Below are positions 36,892-48,036 of a stretch of DNA of 64,000 nt, piece by piece. The DNA is from Pseudomonas sp. MPC6 (lineage in GTDB: Bacteria > Pseudomonadota > Gammaproteobacteria > Pseudomonadales > Pseudomonadaceae). The first letter of the stretch is position 1; every line of letters starts with the position of its first letter. The notes under the pieces are model-generated. The model saw nothing but the letters and a program-made list of their open reading frames with translations, was not told where the DNA came from and searched no databases. Location: NCBI RefSeq assembly GCF_006094435.1, contig NZ_CP034783.1, forward strand, positions 4,677,001 to 4,741,000, given 5' to 3'. Made by a program: the position numbers and the translations under genes.

Positions 36892-39606
36892 ATGGCCACT
36901 ATCCACGTAGACGGCAAAGAGCTCGAAGTCGATGGGGCGGACAACCTGTTACAGGCGTGTCTGTCGCTAGGCCTCGATATCCCTTATTTCTGCTGGCACC
37001 CCGCCCTAGGCAGCATTGGCGCTTGCCGCCAGTGCGCGGTCAAGCAGTACACCGACGAGAACGACAAGCGTGGTCGGATCGTCATGTCCTGCATGACGCC
37101 AGCGACCGACGGCAGCTGGATCTCCATCGACGACGAAGAAGCGAAAGTGTTTCGCGCCAGCGTCGTTGAATGGCTGATGACCAACCACCCCCACGACTGC
37201 CCGGTCTGTGAGGAAGGCGGTCACTGCCACCTGCAAGACATGACGGTGATGACCGGCCACAACGAGCGCCGTTACCGCTTCACCAAGCGTACCCACCAGA
37301 ACCAGCAACTGGGCCCGTTCATTTCCCACGAAATGAACCGCTGCATCGCTTGCTACCGCTGCGTGCGCTTCTACAAGGACTATGCCGGCGGCACCGACCT
37401 CGGCGTATTCGGCGCCCACGACAACGTGTACTTCGGTCGCGTTGAAGACGGCACCCTGGAAAGCGAGTTCTCCGGCAACCTCACCGAGGTCTGCCCGACC
37501 GGTGTGTTCACCGACAAGACTCACTCCGAGCGTTACAACCGCAAGTGGGACATGCAGTTCTCGCCGAGCATCTGCCACGGCTGCTCCAGCGGTTGCAACA
37601 TTTCCCCGGGCGAGCGCTACGGTGAACTGCGTCGCATCGAGAACCGTTTCAACGGTTCGGTGAACCAGTACTTCCTGTGCGACCGTGGCCGTTTCGGCTA
37701 TGGCTACGTCAACCGCACCGATCGCCCGCGTCAGCCGCTGCTGGCCAACGGCGCCAAGCTGACCCTCGACGAGGCGCTGGATAAAGCCGCCGACCTGCTG
37801 CGCGGGCGCAACATCGTCGGTATCGGTTCGCCCCGTGCCAGCCTCGAAAGCAACTACGCGTTGCGCGAACTGGTCGGCGCCGAGCACTTCTACTCGGGTA
37901 TCGAAGCGTCCGAACTGGAACGCATCCGTCTGGTGATGCAGGTGTTGAAAGACAGCCCGCTGCCGATCCCGAACATGCGCGACATCGAAGACCACGATGC
38001 GATTTTCGTCCTTGGTGAAGACCTGACCCAGACCGCCGCCCGTATGGCGCTGTCCCTGCGTCAATCGGTCAAGGGCAAGGCCGAAGACATGGCCGACGCC
38101 ATGCGCGTTCAGCCATGGCTCGACGCCGCCGTGAAGAACATCGGTCAGAACGAACTGAACCCGCTGTTCATCGCCAGCCTGGCTGAAACCAAGCTCGACG
38201 ACATCGCTGAAGAATGCGTACACGCAGCTCCAGACGACCTGGCCCGCATCGGTTTCGCCGTGGCTCACGCCCTCGACGCCAGCGCACCGGCCGTCGAAGG
38301 CCTGGACACTGAAGCACTCGACCTGGCCAAGCGCATTGCCGACGCCCTGCTCGCGGCCAAGCGACCATTGATCATTGCCGGCACCTCGTTGGGTTCCAAG
38401 GCGCTGATCGAAGCCGCGGCAAACATTGCCAAAGCCCTGAAGCTGCGCGAGAAGAACGGTTCCATCAGCCTGATCGTGCCAGAGGCCAACAGCCTCGGCC
38501 TGGCCATGCTCGGCGGCAACTCGGTCGACGAAGCGCTGCAAGCGGTGATCGATGGCAAGGCCGACGCCATCGTCGTGCTGGAAAACGATCTCTACACCCG
38601 CACTGATAAAGCCCGCGTCGATGCTGCCCTGAACGCCGCGAAAGTGCTGATCGTGGCCGACCATCAGAAGACCGCTACCAGCGATCGCGCGCACCTGGTC
38701 CTGCCAGCCGCCAGCTTCGCTGAAGGCGACGGTACGCTGGTCAGCCAGGAAGGCCGCGCCCAGCGCTTCTTCCAGGTCTTCGACCCGACTTACCTCGATG
38801 CGAGCATCCTGGTGCACGAAGGCTGGCGCTGGCTGCATGCCCTGCGCGCCACCCTGCTGAACCAGCCGATCGACTGGACCCAGCTGGACCACGTCACCGC
38901 TGCCGTGGCTGCAAGCACGCCGCAACTGAACCGCATCGTCGATGCCGCACCGTCCGCCTCGTTCCGCATCAAGGGCCTGAAACTGGCCCGCGAACCGCTG
39001 CGTTACAGCGGCCGGACCGCCATGCGCGCCGACATCAGCGTGCACGAACCCCGTACCTCCCAGGACAAAGACACCGCGTTTTCGTTCTCGATGGAAGGTT
39101 ACTCGGGCTCGGTCGAACCCCGTCAACAGGTGCCATTCGCCTGGTCGCCGGGCTGGAACTCGCCGCAAGCCTGGAACAAGTTCCAGGACGAAGTCGGTGG
39201 TCACATCCGTGCTGGCGACCCGGGCACCCGCCTGATCGAAAGCACCGGTGATTCGCTGAACTGGTTCGCCAGTGTTCCACGTGCGTTCAACCCGGCTCCG
39301 GGCACCTGGCAGGTTGTGCCGTTCTTCCACCTGTTCGGCAGCGAAGAGAACTCTTCCAAAGCCGCACCGGTTCAGGAGCGCATTCCGGCCGCTTACGTCG
39401 CTCTGGCCAAATCCGAAGCCGACCGTCTGGGTGTCAACGACGGCGCCATGCTCAGCTTGAACGTGGCCGGTCAGACCCTGCGTCTGCCGCTGCGCATCAA
39501 TGAAGAGCTGGGCGTTGGCCTGGTGGCATTGCCTGCGGGCATCGCCGGCATTCCGCCAGCAATCTTTGGCAAAACCGTTGACGGTCTGCAGGAGGCAGCT
39601 CAATGA
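36892..39606 (+). CDS. nuoG: NADH-quinone oxidoreductase subunit G
   Basis: The largest peripheral subunit (904 residues). The N-terminal ferredoxin domain carries cluster N1b ([15 protein letters not shown]), the CxxC...C motif for N4/N5 ([14 protein letters not shown] and [14 protein letters not shown]) and CHGCSSGCN for N7; a molybdopterin-oxidoreductase-like domain without cofactor follows. It is separated from nuoF by 137 bp containing a hairpin and overlaps nuoH by 4 nt. Confidence 0.97.
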   Translation: MATIHVDGKELEVDGADNLLQACLSLGLDIPYFCWHPALGSIGACRQCAVKQYTDENDKRGRIVMSCMTPATDGSWISIDDEEAKVFRASVVEWLMTNHPHDCPVCEEGGHCHLQDMTVMTGHNERRYRFTKRTHQNQQLGPFISHEMNRCIACYRCVRFYKDYAGGTDLGVFGAHDNVYFGRVEDGTLESEFSGNLTEVCPTGVFTDKTHSERYNRKWDMQFSPSICHGCSSGCNISPGERYGELRRIENRFNGSVNQYFLCDRGRFGYGYVNRTDRPRQPLLANGAKLTLDEALDKAADLLRGRNIVGIGSPRASLESNYALRELVGAEHFYSGIEASELERIRLVMQVLKDSPLPIPNMRDIEDHDAIFVLGEDLTQTAARMALSLRQSVKGKAEDMADAMRVQPWLDAAVKNIGQNELNPLFIASLAETKLDDIAEECVHAAPDDLARIGFAVAHALDASAPAVEGLDTEALDLAKRIADALLAAKRPLIIAGTSLGSKALIEAAANIAKALKLREKNGSISLIVPEANSLGLAMLGGNSVDEALQAVIDGKADAIVVLENDLYTRTDKARVDAALNAAKVLIVADHQKTATSDRAHLVLPAASFAEGDGTLVSQEGRAQRFFQVFDPTYLDASILVHEGWRWLHALRATLLNQPIDWTQLDHVTAAVAASTPQLNRIVDAAPSASFRIKGLKLAREPLRYSGRTAMRADISVHEPRTSQDKDTAFSFSMEGYSGSVEPRQQVPFAWSPGWNSPQAWNKFQDEVGGHIRAGDPGTRLIESTGDSLNWFASVPRAFNPAPGTWQVVPFFHLFGSEENSSKAAPVQERIPAAYVALAKSEADRLGVNDGAMLSLNVAGQTLRLPLRINEELGVGLVALPAGIAGIPPAIFGKTVDGLQEAAQ

Positions 39607-40610
39607 CCTGGTTCACGCCTGAAGTGATTGACGTGATCATCTCGGTCCTCAAGGCCATCGTGATTCTGCTCGCCGTGGTGGTGTGCGGCGCGTTGTTGAG
39701 CTGGGTCGAGCGTCGTTTGCTCGCCCTCTGGCAGGACCGTTACGGTCCGAACCGCGTCGGCCCGTTCGGCGCGTTCCAGATCGCGGCCGACATGATCAAG
39801 ATGTTTTTCAAGGAAGACTGGACGCCACCGTTCGCCGACAAGATGATCTTCACCCTGGCACCGGTCGTGGCCATGAGCGCCTTGCTGATTGCCTTCGCGA
39901 TCATCCCGATCACCCCGACCTGGGGCGTGGCGGATATCAACATCGGCATCCTGTTCTTCTTTGCCATGGCCGGTCTGTCGGTCTACGCGGTGTTGTTCGC
40001 CGGCTGGTCGAGCAACAACAAGTTCGCCCTGCTGGGCAGCTTGCGGGCCTCGGCACAAACCGTGTCGTACGAAGTGTTCATGGGCCTGTCGCTGATGGGC
40101 ATCGTGATCCAGGTCGGCTCGTTCAACATGCGCGACATCGTCGAATACCAGGCGCAGAACCTGTGGTTCATCATTCCGCAGATCTTCGGTTTCCTGACCT
40201 TCTTCATCGCTGGCGTCGCCGTGACTCACCGTCACCCGTTCGACCAGCCGGAAGCGGAACAGGAACTGGCCGACGGTTACCACATTGAATACGCCGGCAT
40301 GAAATGGGGCATGTTCTTCGTCGGCGAGTACATCGGCATCGTGTTGATTTCGGCGCTGCTGGTGACCTTGTTCTTCGGTGGCTGGCACGGTCCGTTCGGC
40401 ATTCTGCCGCAGATCCCGTTCATCTGGTTCGCGCTGAAAACCGCGTTCTTCATCATGCTCTTCATCCTGCTGCGCGCCTCGATTCCGCGCCCACGGTATG
40501 ACCAAGTGATGGACTTCAGCTGGAAGTTCTGCCTGCCGCTGACCCTCGTCAACATGCTGGTGACCGCTGCGATCGTGTTGCTCAACACGCCCGCCGTCGC
40601 GGCTCAGTGA
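39603..40610 (+). CDS. nuoH: NADH-quinone oxidoreductase subunit H
   Basis: A 335-residue membrane subunit of eight helices that lines the quinone channel. The motif [21 protein letters not shown] near the N-terminus and the acidic loop [22 protein letters not shown] are family landmarks. It overlaps nuoG (ATGA), and nuoI follows after 12 nt. Confidence 0.97.
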   Translation: MTWFTPEVIDVIISVLKAIVILLAVVVCGALLSWVERRLLALWQDRYGPNRVGPFGAFQIAADMIKMFFKEDWTPPFADKMIFTLAPVVAMSALLIAFAIIPITPTWGVADINIGILFFFAMAGLSVYAVLFAGWSSNNKFALLGSLRASAQTVSYEVFMGLSLMGIVIQVGSFNMRDIVEYQAQNLWFIIPQIFGFLTFFIAGVAVTHRHPFDQPEAEQELADGYHIEYAGMKWGMFFVGEYIGIVLISALLVTLFFGGWHGPFGILPQIPFIWFALKTAFFIMLFILLRASIPRPRYDQVMDFSWKFCLPLTLVNMLVTAAIVLLNTPAVAAQ

Positions 40611-40622
40611 GGATAGAGAATC

Positions 40623-41168
40623 ATGAAGTACATATTTGACATCGTGCATGGCTTCTTCACCCAGCTTCGCAGCCTGGTGATGATTTTTGGCCACGCCTTC
40701 CGCAAGCGCGACACGCTGCAGTACCCGGAAGAAGCCGTGTACCTGCCGCCGCGCTTTCGTGGCCGTATCGTGCTGACCCGCGACCCCGACGGCGAAGAGC
40801 GTTGTGTAGCCTGCAACCTGTGCGCCGTGGCGTGCCCGGTCGGCTGCATCTCGCTGCAGAAAGCTGAAACCGACGACGGTCGCTGGTACCCGGAGTTTTT
40901 CCGTATCAACTTCTCGCGCTGCATTTTCTGCGGCCTCTGCGAGGAAGCCTGCCCGACCACCGCGATCCAGCTGACACCGGATTTCGAGATGGCCGAGTTC
41001 AAACGTCAGGACCTGGTGTACGAGAAAGAAGATCTGCTGATCTCCGGCCCCGGCAAAAACCCTGATTACAACTTCTATCGTGTTGCAGGTATGGCGATTG
41101 CCGGGAAGCCGAAAGGCGCCGCGCAAAATGAAGCCGAACCGATCAACGTGAAGAGCTTGCTGCCTTAA
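40623..41168 (+). CDS. nuoI: NADH-quinone oxidoreductase subunit I
   Basis: A 181-residue ferredoxin-like subunit with two [4Fe-4S] clusters (N6a and N6b), seen as [15 protein letters not shown] and [15 protein letters not shown]. It links the peripheral arm to NuoB. AGGATAG precedes the start. Confidence 0.97.
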   Translation: MKYIFDIVHGFFTQLRSLVMIFGHAFRKRDTLQYPEEAVYLPPRFRGRIVLTRDPDGEERCVACNLCAVACPVGCISLQKAETDDGRWYPEFFRINFSRCIFCGLCEEACPTTAIQLTPDFEMAEFKRQDLVYEKEDLLISGPGKNPDYNFYRVAGMAIAGKPKGAAQNEAEPINVKSLLP

Positions 41169-41177
41169 GGAAGAAAG

Positions 41178-41681
41178 ATGGAATTCGCTTTCTATTTCGC
41201 ATCGGGTATCGCGGTGGTGTCCACGCTTCGCGTGATCACCAACACCAACCCCGTGCACGCCCTGCTCTACCTGATCATTTCGCTGATTGCCGTGGCGATG
41301 ACGTTCTTCGCCCTCGGCGCACCGTTCGCCGGTGTGCTGGAAGTGATCGCCTACGCTGGCGCCATCATGGTGCTGTTCGTGTTCGTGGTGATGATGCTGA
41401 ACCTGGGCCCGGCCTCGGTTCAGCAAGAGCGCGTCTGGCTCAAGCCCGGTATCTGGCTCGGCCCGGTCGCCCTCGGCACCCTGCTGCTGGTTGAACTGCT
41501 GTACGTGCTGTTCAGCGACGCCAGCGGCCAGGCCATCGGCCACACCACCGTAGACGCCAAGGCCGTGGGCATCAGCCTGTTCGGCCCTTATCTGCTGGTG
41601 GTCGAACTCGCCTCGATGCTGCTGCTTGCCGCAGCCGTCACGGCGTTCCACCTGGGCCGCAACGAAGCCAAGGAGCAATGA
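41178..41681 (+). CDS. nuoJ: NADH-quinone oxidoreductase subunit J
   Basis: A 167-residue membrane subunit with about five helices. The conserved segment [21 protein letters not shown] in helix 3 is present. GGAAGAAAG lies just before the start, and nuoK starts 2 nt after the stop. Confidence 0.95.
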   Translation: MEFAFYFASGIAVVSTLRVITNTNPVHALLYLIISLIAVAMTFFALGAPFAGVLEVIAYAGAIMVLFVFVVMMLNLGPASVQQERVWLKPGIWLGPVALGTLLLVELLYVLFSDASGQAIGHTTVDAKAVGISLFGPYLLVVELASMLLLAAAVTAFHLGRNEAKEQ

Positions 41682-41683
41682 CG

Positions 41684-41992
41684 ATGCCTGCTATCCCTCT
41701 GGAGCATGGTCTGGCGGTCGCCGGCATCCTGTTCTGCCTCGGTCTGGTCGGCCTGATGGTCCGGCGCAACATTCTTTTCGTGCTGATGAGCCTGGAGATC
41801 ATGATGAATGCCTCCGCCCTGGCGTTCATCGTTGCCGGTAGCCGCTGGGGTCAGCCGGATGGACAGATCATGTTCATCCTGGTGATCAGCCTGGCAGCCG
41901 CCGAGGCCAGTATCGGCCTGGCGATTCTGTTGCAGCTGTATCGCCGCTTCCACACTCTCGATATCGACGCTGCCAGCGAGATGCGCGGATGA
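41684..41992 (+). CDS. nuoK: NADH-quinone oxidoreductase subunit K
   Basis: A 102-residue MnhC-like membrane subunit with three helices. The proton-pathway glutamates are visible in [15 protein letters not shown] and [13 protein letters not shown]. An ATG at 41678 overlaps the nuoJ stop region, but AGGAG at 41671 is better spaced (8 nt) for the ATG at 41684, which also gives the usual length. The stop overlaps nuoL by 4 nt. Confidence 0.95.
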   Translation: MPAIPLEHGLAVAGILFCLGLVGLMVRRNILFVLMSLEIMMNASALAFIVAGSRWGQPDGQIMFILVISLAAAEASIGLAILLQLYRRFHTLDIDAASEMRG

Positions 41993-43842
41993 ATCTTCTC
42001 TATCTGACTTTCGTATTCCCTCTCATAGGTTTCCTGCTGCTGTCGTTCTCCCGTGGACGCATCTCGGAAAACCTGGCCGCGCTGATCGGCGTCGGTTCCA
42101 TTGGCCTGTCTGCCATCGTCACGGCTTATGTGATCTGGCAGTTCAACGTCGCCCCGCCTGAAGGCGGTCACTACACCCTGGTGTTGTGGCAGTGGATGGC
42201 GGTGGAAGGCTTTACGCCGAACTTCGCCCTGTACCTGGATGGCCTGTCCCTGACCATGCTCGGTGTGGTGGTCGGCGTCGGCTTCCTGATCCACCTGTTC
42301 GCGTCCTGGTACATGCGCGGTGAAGCCGGTTACTCGCGCTTCTTCGCCTACACCAACCTGTTTATCGCCAGCATGCTGTTTCTGGTGCTGGGCGATAACC
42401 TGTTGTTCCTGTACTTCGGCTGGGAAGGCGTGGGCCTGTGCTCGTACCTGTTGATCGGTTTCTACTACAGCAACCGCAACAACGGTAACGCCGCACTCAA
42501 GGCCTTCATCGTCACCCGGATCGGCGACGTGTTCATGGCGATCGGCCTGTTCATCCTGTTCCAACAGTTGGGTACGCTGAACATCCAGGAACTGCTGGTG
42601 CTGGCACCGCAGAAATTCCAGGCCGGCGACTTCTGGATGGTCATGGCCACCCTGATGCTGCTGGGCGGCGCTGTGGGTAAATCCGCGCAACTGCCGCTGC
42701 AAACCTGGCTGGCGGACGCGATGGCCGGCCCTACCCCGGTTTCGGCACTGATCCACGCTGCAACCATGGTGACCGCCGGTGTTTACCTGATCGCCCGTAC
42801 CCACGGCCTGTTTTCCCTGGCGCCGGATATCCTGCACCTGGTTGGCGTTGTCGGCGGTGTGACCCTGGTCCTCGCCGGTTTTGCCGCACTGGTGCAGACC
42901 GACATCAAACGTATCCTCGCCTACTCGACCATGAGCCAGATCGGCTACATGTTCCTGGCCCTGGGCGTCGGTGCCTGGGATGGCGCGATCTTCCACCTGA
43001 TGACCCACGCCTTCTTCAAGGCGCTGCTGTTCCTTGCATCCGGTGCGGTGATCGTGGCCTGCCACCACGAGCAGAACATCTTCAAGATGGGCGGCCTGTG
43101 GAAGAAACTGCCACTGGCCTACGCCAGCTTCATCGTCGGCGGCGCGGCCCTCGCGGCCCTGCCACTGGTGACCGCAGGCTTCTACTCCAAGGACGAAATC
43201 CTCTGGGAAGCGTTCGCCAGCGGCAACCAGGGTCTGCTGTATGCAGGTCTGGTCGGCGCGTTCATGACCTCGCTGTACACCTTCCGCCTGATCTTCATCG
43301 CGTTCCACGGTGAAGCGAAGACCGAAGCGCACGCCGGTCACGGCATCGCTCACTGGCTGCCACTGTCGGTGCTGATCGTATTGTCCACCGCCATCGGCGC
43401 GATGATCGTTCCGCCGCTGCACGGCGTGCTGCCGCAAAGCGTCGGCCATGCCGGCGGCGAAGCCAAGCACAGCCTGGAAATCGCTTCGGGCGCCATCGCC
43501 CTGGCCGGTATCCTGCTGGCCGCCTTGCTGTTCCTCGGCAAGCGGCGTTTCGTCACTGCAATCGCCAACAGCGGCATCGGCCGCTTCCTTTCGGCCTGGT
43601 GGTTCGCTGCCTGGGGCTTCGACTGGATCTACGACAAACTGTTCGTCAAGCCATACCTGGCGATCAGCCACGTACTGCGCAAAGACCCGCTCGACCAGAC
43701 CATCGGTCTGATCCCGCGTATGGCCAAGGGCGGTCACACCGCCCTGAGCCGTACCGAAACCGGTCAACTGCGTTGGTACGCGGCATCGATGGCAGCCGGC
43801 TCCGTGCTGGTCATCGGCGCCATCGTGCTGGTAGCGGTCTGA
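41989..43842 (+). CDS. nuoL: NADH-quinone oxidoreductase subunit L
   Basis: The 617-residue distal antiporter-like subunit with about 16 helices and a C-terminal amphipathic helix that runs along the membrane arm. Family segments include [19 protein letters not shown] (with the key Glu), [31 protein letters not shown], and [14 protein letters not shown]. nuoM follows after 40 bp. Confidence 0.97.
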   Translation: MNLLYLTFVFPLIGFLLLSFSRGRISENLAALIGVGSIGLSAIVTAYVIWQFNVAPPEGGHYTLVLWQWMAVEGFTPNFALYLDGLSLTMLGVVVGVGFLIHLFASWYMRGEAGYSRFFAYTNLFIASMLFLVLGDNLLFLYFGWEGVGLCSYLLIGFYYSNRNNGNAALKAFIVTRIGDVFMAIGLFILFQQLGTLNIQELLVLAPQKFQAGDFWMVMATLMLLGGAVGKSAQLPLQTWLADAMAGPTPVSALIHAATMVTAGVYLIARTHGLFSLAPDILHLVGVVGGVTLVLAGFAALVQTDIKRILAYSTMSQIGYMFLALGVGAWDGAIFHLMTHAFFKALLFLASGAVIVACHHEQNIFKMGGLWKKLPLAYASFIVGGAALAALPLVTAGFYSKDEILWEAFASGNQGLLYAGLVGAFMTSLYTFRLIFIAFHGEAKTEAHAGHGIAHWLPLSVLIVLSTAIGAMIVPPLHGVLPQSVGHAGGEAKHSLEIASGAIALAGILLAALLFLGKRRFVTAIANSGIGRFLSAWWFAAWGFDWIYDKLFVKPYLAISHVLRKDPLDQTIGLIPRMAKGGHTALSRTETGQLRWYAASMAAGSVLVIGAIVLVAV

Positions 43843-43882
43843 ATATGAACCTTGCGAACTTGCGAAAGGAATTGAGCCCGTC

Positions 43883-45415
43883 ATGATTCTGCCTTGGCTA
43901 ATCCTGATCCCCTTCATCGGCGGCCTGCTGTGCTGGATGGGTGAGCGCTTCGGCGCCACCCTCCCCCGCTGGATTGCGCTGATCACCATGTCCCTGTTGC
44001 TCTGCCTCGGCCTCTGGCTGTGGGCCACCGGTGACTATTCATTTGCCCCGGCGCCTGGCGCCGACCCGACCTGGGCGCTTGAGTTCAAGCACATCTGGAT
44101 CGAGCGCTTCGGCATCAGCGTGCACCTGGCCCTCGACGGCCTGTCGCTGCTGATGATCATGCTGACCGGTCTGCTGGGCGTGCTCTCGGTGCTCTGCTCG
44201 TGGAAAGAAATCCAGCGTCACGTTGGCTTCTTCCACCTGAACCTGATGTGGATCCTGGGCGGTGTCGTCGGCGTGTTCCTCGCCCTCGACCTGTTCATGT
44301 TCTTCTTCTTCTGGGAAATGATGCTGGTGCCGATGTACTTCCTCATCGCGCTCTGGGGTCACAGTTCTTCGGACGGCAAGAAAACCCGGATCTACGCGGC
44401 GACCAAGTTCTTCATCTTCACTCAGGCTTCCGGCCTGATCATGCTGGTGGCGATCCTCGGTCTGGTTCTGGTCAACTTCAACGACACCGGCGTGATTACC
44501 TTCAACTACGCCGACCTGTTGAAAACCAAGATGTCGCTGAGCACCGAGTACATCCTGATGCTCGGCTTCTTCATCGCCTTCGCGGTGAAGCTGCCCGTCG
44601 TGCCGTTCCACTCCTGGTTGCCTGACGCTCACGCCCAGGCACCGACCGCGGGTTCGGTCGACCTGGCCGGTATCTTGTTGAAGACAGCGGCCTATGGTCT
44701 GCTGCGTTTCGCCCTGCCACTGTTCCCGAACGCTTCGGCGGAGTTTGCGCCGATCGCCATGACCCTCGGTCTGATCGGGATCTTCTACGGTGCGTTCCTG
44801 GCCTTCGCGCAAACCGACATCAAGCGTCTGATCGCCTTCTCGTCCGTTTCCCACATGGGCTTCGTACTGATCGGCATCTACTCCGGCAGCCAACTGGCGC
44901 TGCAGGGCGCGGTCATGCAGATGCTGGCGCACGGTCTGTCGGCCGCGGCACTCTTTATCCTCAGTGGCCAGTTGTACGAGCGCACCCACACCCGCGACAT
45001 GCGTGAGATGGGTGGCCTGTGGTCGAAGATCGCCTACCTGCCGGCCCTCAGCCTGTTCTTTGCCGCGGCGTCCCTGGGCTTGCCGGGTACCGGTAACTTC
45101 GTCGGTGAGTTCCTGATCCTGCTCGGCACCTTCCCCTCGGCGCCTGTGGTTACCATCATCGCGACGTCGGGCCTGGTGTTCGGTTCGGTCTACTCGCTGA
45201 TCATGATCCACCGCGCGTACTTCGGCCCGGCCAAATCGGACGCGGTACTGCATGGCATGGACGGTCGCGAAATGATCATGGTGGTCGGGCTTGCGGCGCT
45301 GCTGATCTACATCGGCGTGTACCCGCAACCGTTCCTCGATACCTCTGCCGCGACGATGCATGGCGTGCAGCAATGGCTCGGTACCGCCTTCACTCAACTC
45401 GCTTCGGCCCGGTAA
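43883..45415 (+). CDS. nuoM: NADH-quinone oxidoreductase subunit M
   Basis: A 510-residue antiporter-like proton-pumping subunit. It has the conserved glutamate in [15 protein letters not shown], the lysine-bearing segment [26 protein letters not shown], and the discontinuous helix ([14 protein letters not shown]). It ends 7 nt before nuoN. Confidence 0.97.
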   Translation: MILPWLILIPFIGGLLCWMGERFGATLPRWIALITMSLLLCLGLWLWATGDYSFAPAPGADPTWALEFKHIWIERFGISVHLALDGLSLLMIMLTGLLGVLSVLCSWKEIQRHVGFFHLNLMWILGGVVGVFLALDLFMFFFFWEMMLVPMYFLIALWGHSSSDGKKTRIYAATKFFIFTQASGLIMLVAILGLVLVNFNDTGVITFNYADLLKTKMSLSTEYILMLGFFIAFAVKLPVVPFHSWLPDAHAQAPTAGSVDLAGILLKTAAYGLLRFALPLFPNASAEFAPIAMTLGLIGIFYGAFLAFAQTDIKRLIAFSSVSHMGFVLIGIYSGSQLALQGAVMQMLAHGLSAAALFILSGQLYERTHTRDMREMGGLWSKIAYLPALSLFFAAASLGLPGTGNFVGEFLILLGTFPSAPVVTIIATSGLVFGSVYSLIMIHRAYFGPAKSDAVLHGMDGREMIMVVGLAALLIYIGVYPQPFLDTSAATMHGVQQWLGTAFTQLASAR

Positions 45416-45422
45416 GAGCGCT

Positions 45423-46886
45423 ATGGAATTCACGACTCAACACTTTATCGCGCTAGCGCCGTTGTTGATCACCAGCGCCACGATCATCGTGGTGATGCTG
45501 GCGATTGCCTGGCGCCGCAACCACTCGCAGACCTTCCTGATTTCCGTGGCGGGTCTGAACCTGGCGCTGCTGTCGATCCTGCCAGCCTTGAAAGTCGCGC
45601 CTCTGGCCGTGACCCCACTGCTGCAAATCGATAGCTTCGCCTGCTTGTACATGGCGCTGATCCTGGTCGCCACCCTCGCTTGTGTGACCCTCGCCCACGC
45701 CTACCTCGGCGATGGCGGTTCGGGTTACCCGGGCAACCGCGAAGAACTGTACCTGCTGATCCTGATGGCCGCCGCCGGCGGCCTGGTGCTGGTCAGCGCG
45801 CAGCACCTGGCCGGGTTGTTCATCGGTCTGGAACTGCTGTCGGTACCGGTCTACGGTCTGGTGGCGTATGCCTTCTTCAACAAGCGTTCGCTGGAAGCCG
45901 GTATCAAGTACATGGTGCTGTCGGCCGCCGGTTCCGCGTTCCTGTTGTTCGGTATGGCGCTGCTGTATGCCGACTCCGGCAGCCTGAGCTTCAACGGCAT
46001 CGGTCAGGCCCTGGCGGCCACCGGCCTGCCAAGCTCGCTGGCGCAACTGGGCCTGGGCATGATGCTGATCGGCCTGGCGTTCAAGCTGTCGCTGGTGCCG
46101 TTCCACCTCTGGACCCCGGACGTCTACGAAGGTGCTCCGGCACCGGTGGCCGCGTTCCTGGCTACTGCGTCGAAAGTCGCGGTGTTCGCGGTGATGGTGC
46201 GTCTGTTCCAGATCTCTCCGGCGGCGAGCAGCGGTGTGCTGAGCGACGTGCTGACCATCATCGCCATCGCGTCGATCCTGTTCGGTAACCTGCTGGCGCT
46301 GACCCAGAGCAATCTCAAGCGTCTGCTGGGTTACTCGTCCATCGCCCACTTCGGTTACCTGCTGATCGCCCTGGTGGCGAGCAAAGGCCTGGCCGTGGAA
46401 GCCATCGGCGTGTACCTGGTCACTTACGTGATCACCAGCCTCGGCGCGTTCGGCGTGATCACCCTGATGTCCTCGCCGTACAACGGCCGCGACGCCGATG
46501 CCCTGTACGAATACCGCGGCCTGTTCTGGCGCCGTCCGTACCTGACCGCCGTGCTGACCGTGATGATGCTGTCCCTGGCCGGCATCCCGCTGACTGCGGG
46601 TTTCATCGGCAAGTTCTACATCATCGCCACCGGCGTCGAGTCCCACCAATGGTGGCTGGTCGGCTCCCTGGTACTGGGCAGCGCCATCGGCGTGTTCTAC
46701 TACCTGCGTGTGATGGTCACTTTGTACCTGATCGAACCGAACCTGCGTCGTCACGATGCGCAACTGCATTGGGAGCAACGTGCGGGCGGCGTGATGTTGC
46801 TGGCTATCGCCGCACTGGCGTTCTTCCTTGGGCTCTATCCACAGCCGTTGCTGAACCTGGTTCAGCAGGCGGGGTTGGCGGGTTGA
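45423..46886 (+). CDS. nuoN: NADH-quinone oxidoreductase subunit N
   Basis: A 487-residue third antiporter-like subunit and last gene of the operon. It has [20 protein letters not shown] (conserved Glu), [29 protein letters not shown], and the C-terminal [14 protein letters not shown]. The ATG at 45423 ([13 protein letters not shown]) is supported by length and by GAGCG upstream. A strong terminator follows. Confidence 0.97.
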   Translation: MEFTTQHFIALAPLLITSATIIVVMLAIAWRRNHSQTFLISVAGLNLALLSILPALKVAPLAVTPLLQIDSFACLYMALILVATLACVTLAHAYLGDGGSGYPGNREELYLLILMAAAGGLVLVSAQHLAGLFIGLELLSVPVYGLVAYAFFNKRSLEAGIKYMVLSAAGSAFLLFGMALLYADSGSLSFNGIGQALAATGLPSSLAQLGLGMMLIGLAFKLSLVPFHLWTPDVYEGAPAPVAAFLATASKVAVFAVMVRLFQISPAASSGVLSDVLTIIAIASILFGNLLALTQSNLKRLLGYSSIAHFGYLLIALVASKGLAVEAIGVYLVTYVITSLGAFGVITLMSSPYNGRDADALYEYRGLFWRRPYLTAVLTVMMLSLAGIPLTAGFIGKFYIIATGVESHQWWLVGSLVLGSAIGVFYYLRVMVTLYLIEPNLRRHDAQLHWEQRAGGVMLLAIAALAFFLGLYPQPLLNLVQQAGLAG

Positions 46887-46917
46887 TCGTTTAGGCGGTA
46901 CTCGGTAGTAAATAGAA

Positions 46918-46941
46918 ACGGCACCTTCGGGTGCCGTTTTT
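46918..46941 (+). terminator. Intrinsic terminator of the nuo operon
   Basis: ACGGCACC-TTCG-GGTGCCGT: a perfect 8-bp stem with a UUCG tetraloop, followed by T5. Nearly the same stem is used at 52345-52370. Confidence 0.95.
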
Positions 46942-47095
46942 GCGTTGTAGGATTTGTTACCGCTGCCCTGCCCTCCTTCTGCAATCCCCGAAAGCTCTCG
47001 CCGAATTGTCCGTTTCGTCCTACAGCCAGAATCAAGCACTTGGTACTACCTTGGAGACCAAACGCTGAATAGAGAAATCAACACGAGAATCCACA

Positions 47096-47437
47096 ATGAA
47101 ACGTGACATTTTTTCCGAACTGATGGATGGCCTCGAATCCTTGGCCGACGAGCGCCAAGGCAAGATCGCGCTGCGGACCCACAAGGTTCAGCTGCCAAAA
47201 CTGGTACCCATCACTGCCGAGGAAGTGGTAGCCATCCGCCTACAACTCAACCTTTCCCGGTCGGTGTTCGCCATGTATCTGCGCACCAACACCCGAACCC
47301 TCGAAAACTGGGAACAGGGACGGGCAACGCCAAATGCCCAAGCCACGATACTGATCCGCTTGGTTGAACGCTTTCCACAAACCATCGAGCAGCTCGCCGC
47401 CCTGACCCGAGCGGTAGAGGCTGCACCACACAAATGA
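47096..47437 (+). CDS. HigA/NadS-type HTH antitoxin-like regulator without a visible toxin partner
   Basis: A 113-residue protein with an XRE helix-turn-helix at about residues 45-75 (AIRLQLNLSRSVFAMYLRTNTRTLENWEQGRATPNAQA). The N-terminal MKRDIFSELMDGLESL is typical of antitoxins paired with RelE/HigB-like toxins, whose genes normally lie just upstream. Only 209 bp separate it from nuoN, too little for a toxin of about 110 residues, and no toxin frame is seen. It may be an orphan antitoxin or a plain regulator. Its 5' end resembles that of the small gene at 50539. Confidence 0.8.
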   Translation: MKRDIFSELMDGLESLADERQGKIALRTHKVQLPKLVPITAEEVVAIRLQLNLSRSVFAMYLRTNTRTLENWEQGRATPNAQATILIRLVERFPQTIEQLAALTRAVEAAPHK

Positions 47438-47451
47438 CGAATTTTGTAATT

Positions 47452-47472
47452 TTTAAGCTTGAGGTGATCGCC
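47452..47472 (-). pseudogene. Third copy of the toxin-anchor start (stub)
   Basis: On the minus strand these seven codons read GDHLKLK, matching the GDHPKLK start of the anchor in the PAAR effector. The stub sits 7 nt after the stop of the decayed immunity remnant, the same distance (within a base or two) as the anchor copy after the intact immunity gene. The 22 bases around the two sites match at 18 positions. After seven codons the resemblance ends. Confidence 0.6.
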
Positions 47473-47479
47473 CCAAAAA

Positions 47480-47639
47480 TCATTCCAACTTCATCAGCCC
47501 ATACGCAATGAATCCCCAAACAGCAATGCCAACCAGCATCACCGCTTTGATTTTCAGTAGCCGCTTTAGACTTGTCCCAATGGTGCACCAGGCTACGGCT
47601 GGAAATGCCGAGGGCCGTCTTTAACTTGGGGTGATCACC
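47480..47639 (-). pseudogene. Decayed second toxin-immunity cassette (anchor fused to immunity tail)
   Basis: Bases 47639-47571 (minus) encode GDHPKLKTALG...SLVHHWDK, a 23-codon near-copy of the effector's anchor (residues 314-336). From 47569 to the stop at 47480 the +1 frame encodes LKRLLKIKAVMLVGIAVW... ending YGLMKLE, which matches the C-terminus of the neighbouring immunity protein (LKRLLQTDVAMLVASAIW... ending YVLMKFE). The toxin C-terminus and most of the immunity gene are missing between them, so an internal deletion has fused the two ends out of frame. It is not a functional gene. Confidence 0.8.
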
Positions 47640-47646
47640 CATAAAA

Positions 47647-48036
47647 TTACTCAAACTTCATCAGCACATAGCCAACCATTACCCAAATTGCACTAGCAAC
47701 AAGCATCGCTACATCTGTTTGTAGAAGTCGTTTGAGATGAGGAGGGAAATTTTCGATATCGACGGGGTCCACATCGCCGATGCGGATATACGCCCTAGGC
47801 CACACCACCATCCCGGCAATCTTATTGATTAGTAAGTACCCTCCAAACCAACCCTGATTCCGCAGGCCGGGGCCCCAAATATAAATGTAACGACTGTTCT
47901 TTAAGGCTTGCATCATGGCGTCTAGATGACGCCGACTCAGGTATAGACTGAATACAATATGTACATAAATCAGCAGAATTGGGCCTGCTAGAAGCCAGAA
48001 AGCTAACCAAGTTGTCCAAAATCCCTCCCCTATCAC
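47647..48036 (-). CDS. Putative membrane immunity protein for the PAAR effector
   Basis: A 129-residue protein with hydrophobic helices near the N-terminus (about 8-30, WLAFWLLAGPILLIYVHIVF), in the middle (GGYLLINKIAGMVVW), and at the C-terminus (MLVASAIWVMVGYVLM), so probably an inner-membrane protein. The GTG start overlaps the effector stop by 4 nt (GTGA), the classic effector-immunity arrangement. Composition is AT-richer than the flanking core genes. No family name is recognised; the immunity role is inferred from position and from the membrane-active look of the adjoining toxin domain. Confidence 0.7.
   Translation of the reverse strand: MIGEGFWTTWLAFWLLAGPILLIYVHIVFSLYLSRRHLDAMMQALKNSRYIYIWGPGLRNQGWFGGYLLINKIAGMVVWPRAYIRIGDVDPVDIENFPPHLKRLLQTDVAMLVASAIWVMVGYVLMKFE

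Noticed and set aside
47096..47437. Toxin partner just upstream of the HTH gene
   Set aside because: The interval from nuoN (209 bp, including the terminator) holds at most about 25 in-frame codons before a stop, with no RelE/HigB motif. Too short and too unlike to call even a remnant.
47247..47654. A 135-codon minus-strand frame beginning MSNFMGDHPKLK
   Set aside because: Not a gene: it reads through the anchor remnant, then off-frame through the immunity-gene tail, and on antisense to the HTH gene. It is explained by the decayed cassette.
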